Below, piece by piece: positions 34,164 through 36,716 of a DNA stretch of 36,716 nucleotides; position 1 is the stretch's first letter, and each line of letters opens with the position of its first letter. Both the position numbers and the translations under genes were made by a program. The notes under the pieces were generated by a model. The model had not been told where the DNA came from, made no database searches, and saw only the letters and a program-made list of their open reading frames with translations. The stretch spans positions 1 to 36,716 of the forward strand of contig JAPPCX010000109.1 of assembly GCA_028875655.1 (NCBI GenBank), in the 5' to 3' direction. This DNA comes from Chloroflexota bacterium. GTDB lineage: Bacteria; Chloroflexota; Dehalococcoidia; Lucifugimonadales; UBA3495.

Positions 34164-36566
34164 TTAGGGAGGACAATCAAGCTGGGGTATGACAAGACCC
34201 GGCGGCCGCTCGTCCCGTCCGTCCACAAACAACCAACGCGGGCGCTGGGGCCAGGAGAAGTCGGCGCCAACGTTAAGCTTGTTGTTGTACAAGTTGTTGC
34301 TGGCCAGCACGGTGAAGGCGTGTTCGGCACCCGGAGAAAGTCGGCGGATGGTCCACTCGGCGCGGCCGTTCCTGACCGGCACGTTTGGCGCTTTCACGTC
34401 AACATAGATGAACGCTTGTAGCCAATCATCCGCCTCATTGGTGCAACTGGCCTCCTCGGCCAAGTAGAGGTCGACCTCCATGTTGATGTAGCCGATTCGG
34501 TAATGGGTGGCGTCCGGCACTGGAACCCAGGATATGATGGCCTGGCCTTCGGGGATATCGTCGGTACACCTAGGGTCATTGCTGGGACATACATAGAATT
34601 CAGGCGTTGGGGGCGAGCCGCGCAGCGTGGGTTCCGGCGCCGGCGGCAGGATCGCCAAGCCGTGGCCCCAGGTGTTGTCGGCCCCCAGGGAGTCCCTTTC
34701 ATCCGCGTGCTTCTTCAGGTAGTCGGCCACCTGCGCCGGGGTGTAGTCGGGGAACCGCTGTTTGACCAACGCCGCCAGGCCGGACACGTGGGGAGCTGCC
34801 TGGCTGGTTCCAGGGAACCAGCACTCCGTGCCGTCCCTGGTACGTGGCGGGTAAACCGTCGAACGGCCGCAGGCGATCCCGGTAATGTCCGGCTTGATGC
34901 GACCGTCAGTAGTGGGGCCGCGGCTGCTGTAGGAGGCGATAACACCAGGACTGCCCCAGTGAGTTGCGCCCACCGCCAGCATCCCCGGATTCCGGCTCTC
35001 GGCGGGATTGCCGACATGGTGTCCCGGGGAATAATACCCTAATTCAGGGATATCCCAAGCCTCAAGTTGTATCCAATCTGGCTCATTGACGCAGTTGCGT
35101 TTTACAATAAATAGTGCATATACTCCTTCCTCCGACACACTAGGGAGTTCATATACAACTAGCTCGCGAGGGACGTCCGAATCTTGGCCGTCCTGTTCAT
35201 CATTACCAATGGTAACTATTTCATAACCTCTGCCTGGTACAAATTTAGCTAGGTACAAATCCAGATTGCAGTCGGCACCACCCCAACTGTCTTCCCACCT
35301 CATTTGGGCAAATATATCGCGTCCTTCGTCTTCAGAGAAGCGTAAAGGGAAGAAATTGGCTGCACCCTGTCGGGTATTAAAATTATGGAAATTATTGCCA
35401 TCAGGGTCTTTGAAAGCACCGTACCAACCACGTTTCGCGGTATTGCCGCCGGAATTGACGAACACTATGCCTCTGGATACCGCCGTGTCGACGCTCCTGA
35501 GTACGCTATCACTGAAGTAGTACGTGCCATCGCCTGGTCCCTGATATATTGAACGTAGGGATCGATTTATAACGTTGACCCTATTGTCCACCATCCAGTC
35601 AACGGCGTTTTTCAGGTCGCCAGAAGATCGAGGGTTCGCTATATACAGTTGAACTTCGGGAGCAACGTCAATTACCGTTTCGGCAACCGCCGTACCGTGG
35701 GCACTACCAACTTCGCAGTCTGCCAGGAATGAACTCACTGGCTGCAGGGAGTCTCGGGGTGGGTAACAGCGAGCAATTACGTTCCCGGGAAGCCTCCCGC
35801 TGCGCTGTAATTCCCTGAAGCCATCAAAGCCGCCGTCAATAACGCCAACCTTGATGCCCTGTCCTCGGAAGCCCATGCGGTGCCAGGCGTCGGCCTGGTG
35901 CAGGGCCACGCCCTGACTGACTGCTCCCCGGCTCGAGCTTTGGTCGGGCTGGGGCGGCATGACGGTATCCACGCGCCGAACGCCGGGTAGTTCGGAGGCC
36001 GCAGGAAGCAGGGCGGGCAGAATCAGGGCTTCGACATAGTCCTCACCTATGTTGCGAATGAAAACGTCGTTGCCTTCCAGGAACTGTTGCACGGTGGCAA
36101 GCTGTTCCGGCTCGACGTAGAACGTAACCAGCACCGGTTCCGCTGGCGACGCCGGGGCGAGGATGCTGTCCGCCGTCTTGGGAGTGCTCTGCTCCGCCGG
36201 GGGATCGAAGGTATCAGACTGCTGATCGGTGGCCTGGGCTTGTTCAGCCAGACGGTTCAGGTTGGCGTCGAGGTTAGGATACCGGGGCGGATCCTCGACA
36301 ATCGGAGGCAGGTCGGTCTCTACCTCCTGATCGTCCGGCTGGACCAAGACGCGCTCAGGGGGCACGACGACCACGGGGAGGTCGTCGGCTAGGCCGGGGT
36401 CTGCTGTGTCGGCGACCTTTTGCTGCTCGCCCGGCGCCGGAAGTTCGGGCCGCGGCCGTTCGTTGGCAGCGAACAGGGCGCCGGCCGTCAGCACGATAGC
36501 GACGAGAACCGTAACCGCGGACAAAGCAAGCCAGTGTTTTCGCATGTTAAAAATGGCTCTTGACAT
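34164..36566 (-). CDS. Secreted subtilisin-like serine protease (S8)
   Basis: An 800-residue exported or membrane-anchored subtilase. From ATG 36566 (AAGGAG ten bases upstream) there is an N-terminal hydrophobic segment at about 11-33, an acidic Pro-rich region (35-140), a propeptide-like domain (about 143-205, VLVTFYVEPEQLATVQQFL), then the catalytic domain with D244 (VGVIDGGFDG), H290 (GSAHGTAVAE), oxyanion N375 (NSGGN) and S588 (GTSQAAPHVSG). An inserted beta-rich segment (about 400-505, including RWEDSWGGADCNLDLYL) lies between N375 and S588. The C-terminus (about 665-800) looks fibronectin-III-like (ISWVPVPDATHYRIGYINM). The frame is open to 36611 but the upstream residues are not signal-like. 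G+C falls from about 68% to 37-53% in the inserted region. The remaining 105 bases of the window hold its upstream region. Confidence 0.93.
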   Translation of the reverse strand: MSRAIFNMRKHWLALSAVTVLVAIVLTAGALFAANERPRPELPAPGEQQKVADTADPGLADDLPVVVVPPERVLVQPDDQEVETDLPPIVEDPPRYPNLDANLNRLAEQAQATDQQSDTFDPPAEQSTPKTADSILAPASPAEPVLVTFYVEPEQLATVQQFLEGNDVFIRNIGEDYVEALILPALLPAASELPGVRRVDTVMPPQPDQSSSRGAVSQGVALHQADAWHRMGFRGQGIKVGVIDGGFDGFRELQRSGRLPGNVIARCYPPRDSLQPVSSFLADCEVGSAHGTAVAETVIDVAPEVQLYIANPRSSGDLKNAVDWMVDNRVNVINRSLRSIYQGPGDGTYYFSDSVLRSVDTAVSRGIVFVNSGGNTAKRGWYGAFKDPDGNNFHNFNTRQGAANFFPLRFSEDEGRDIFAQMRWEDSWGGADCNLDLYLAKFVPGRGYEIVTIGNDEQDGQDSDVPRELVVYELPSVSEEGVYALFIVKRNCVNEPDWIQLEAWDIPELGYYSPGHHVGNPAESRNPGMLAVGATHWGSPGVIASYSSRGPTTDGRIKPDITGIACGRSTVYPPRTRDGTECWFPGTSQAAPHVSGLAALVKQRFPDYTPAQVADYLKKHADERDSLGADNTWGHGLAILPPAPEPTLRGSPPTPEFYVCPSNDPRCTDDIPEGQAIISWVPVPDATHYRIGYINMEVDLYLAEEASCTNEADDWLQAFIYVDVKAPNVPVRNGRAEWTIRRLSPGAEHAFTVLASNNLYNNKLNVGADFSWPQRPRWLFVDGRDERPPGLVIPQLDCPP

Positions 36567-36716
36567 GATTCGGTATCTCCTTGCTGAGGCCGGTTGTGGC
36601 GTTCTGCACATCGGGGTTTCGGCAGTTACGCATCACCCTATACTACACTTTAACCATATACCGGGAATCAACCTGCCCGCTATGGAATGCCCGAATGACG
36701 GCCACGCGGCTCCCAT

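Overview
The window reads as chromosomal DNA of a free-living, GC-rich bacterium; sampled 60-base lines in core genes are about 65% G+C. Gene content (YbaB-RecR-RecO run, alpha-type GlnA, paired Amt transporters, MpaB-type oxygenase, P450, MMPL exporter, a tiny CCGNPGQPGC-ending protein, HicBA and PaREP1-like genes, many short palindromic intergenic repeats) resembles uncultured Chloroflexota of the Dehalococcoidia/SAR202 kind. That placement is an inference from gene families, not a phylogenetic result. No rRNA, tRNA or CRISPR array was seen.

Layout. 1-3.5 kb: an MMPL exporter and an MpaB/DUF2236 oxygenase. 3.5-9.6 kb (minus strand): a tiny His-rich protein, a YhhQ-type queuosine precursor transporter, a nitrogen block of glutamine synthetase and two ammonium transporters, and a hicBA pair with a frameshifted toxin. 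9.8-12.8 kb: two-domain thiosulfate sulfurtransferase, seven perfectly phased 22-bp tandem repeats, a cytochrome P450 and a small hypothetical gene. 13.3-16.7 kb: a tightly coupled dnaX-ybaB-recR-recO operon. 16.9-18.9 kb: biotin carboxylase and a separate biotin carrier protein. 18.9-22.0 kb: uvrA with an unusual insertion.

22.1-28.9 kb is the accessory part. It holds a two-gene ATPase plus TOPRIM-like (DUF3226) module that looks like an OLD/PARIS-style defence system, an MFS transporter, a decayed mcrC restriction gene joined to a decayed second copy of the MFS gene, a lower-GC cassette of three unrecognised genes (two-TM protein, small basic protein, topoisomerase-type zinc-finger protein), and a second hicBA locus whose toxin is also broken. 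Beyond it lie a PaREP1-like gene, leaderless-looking nadE, a Uma2 nuclease-fold protein, a methyltransferase, an amidohydrolase coupled to another PaREP1-like gene, and a large secreted subtilase with a low-GC inserted segment.

Functional links: GlnA and the two Amt proteins take up and assimilate ammonium. DnaX, YbaB, RecR, RecO and UvrA form replication/repair core functions. The island at 22-29 kb combines one intact-looking candidate defence module with remnants of restriction (mcrC) and toxin-antitoxin systems. Several genes share a TATAAT box very close to the start codon, suggesting some leaderless mRNAs.
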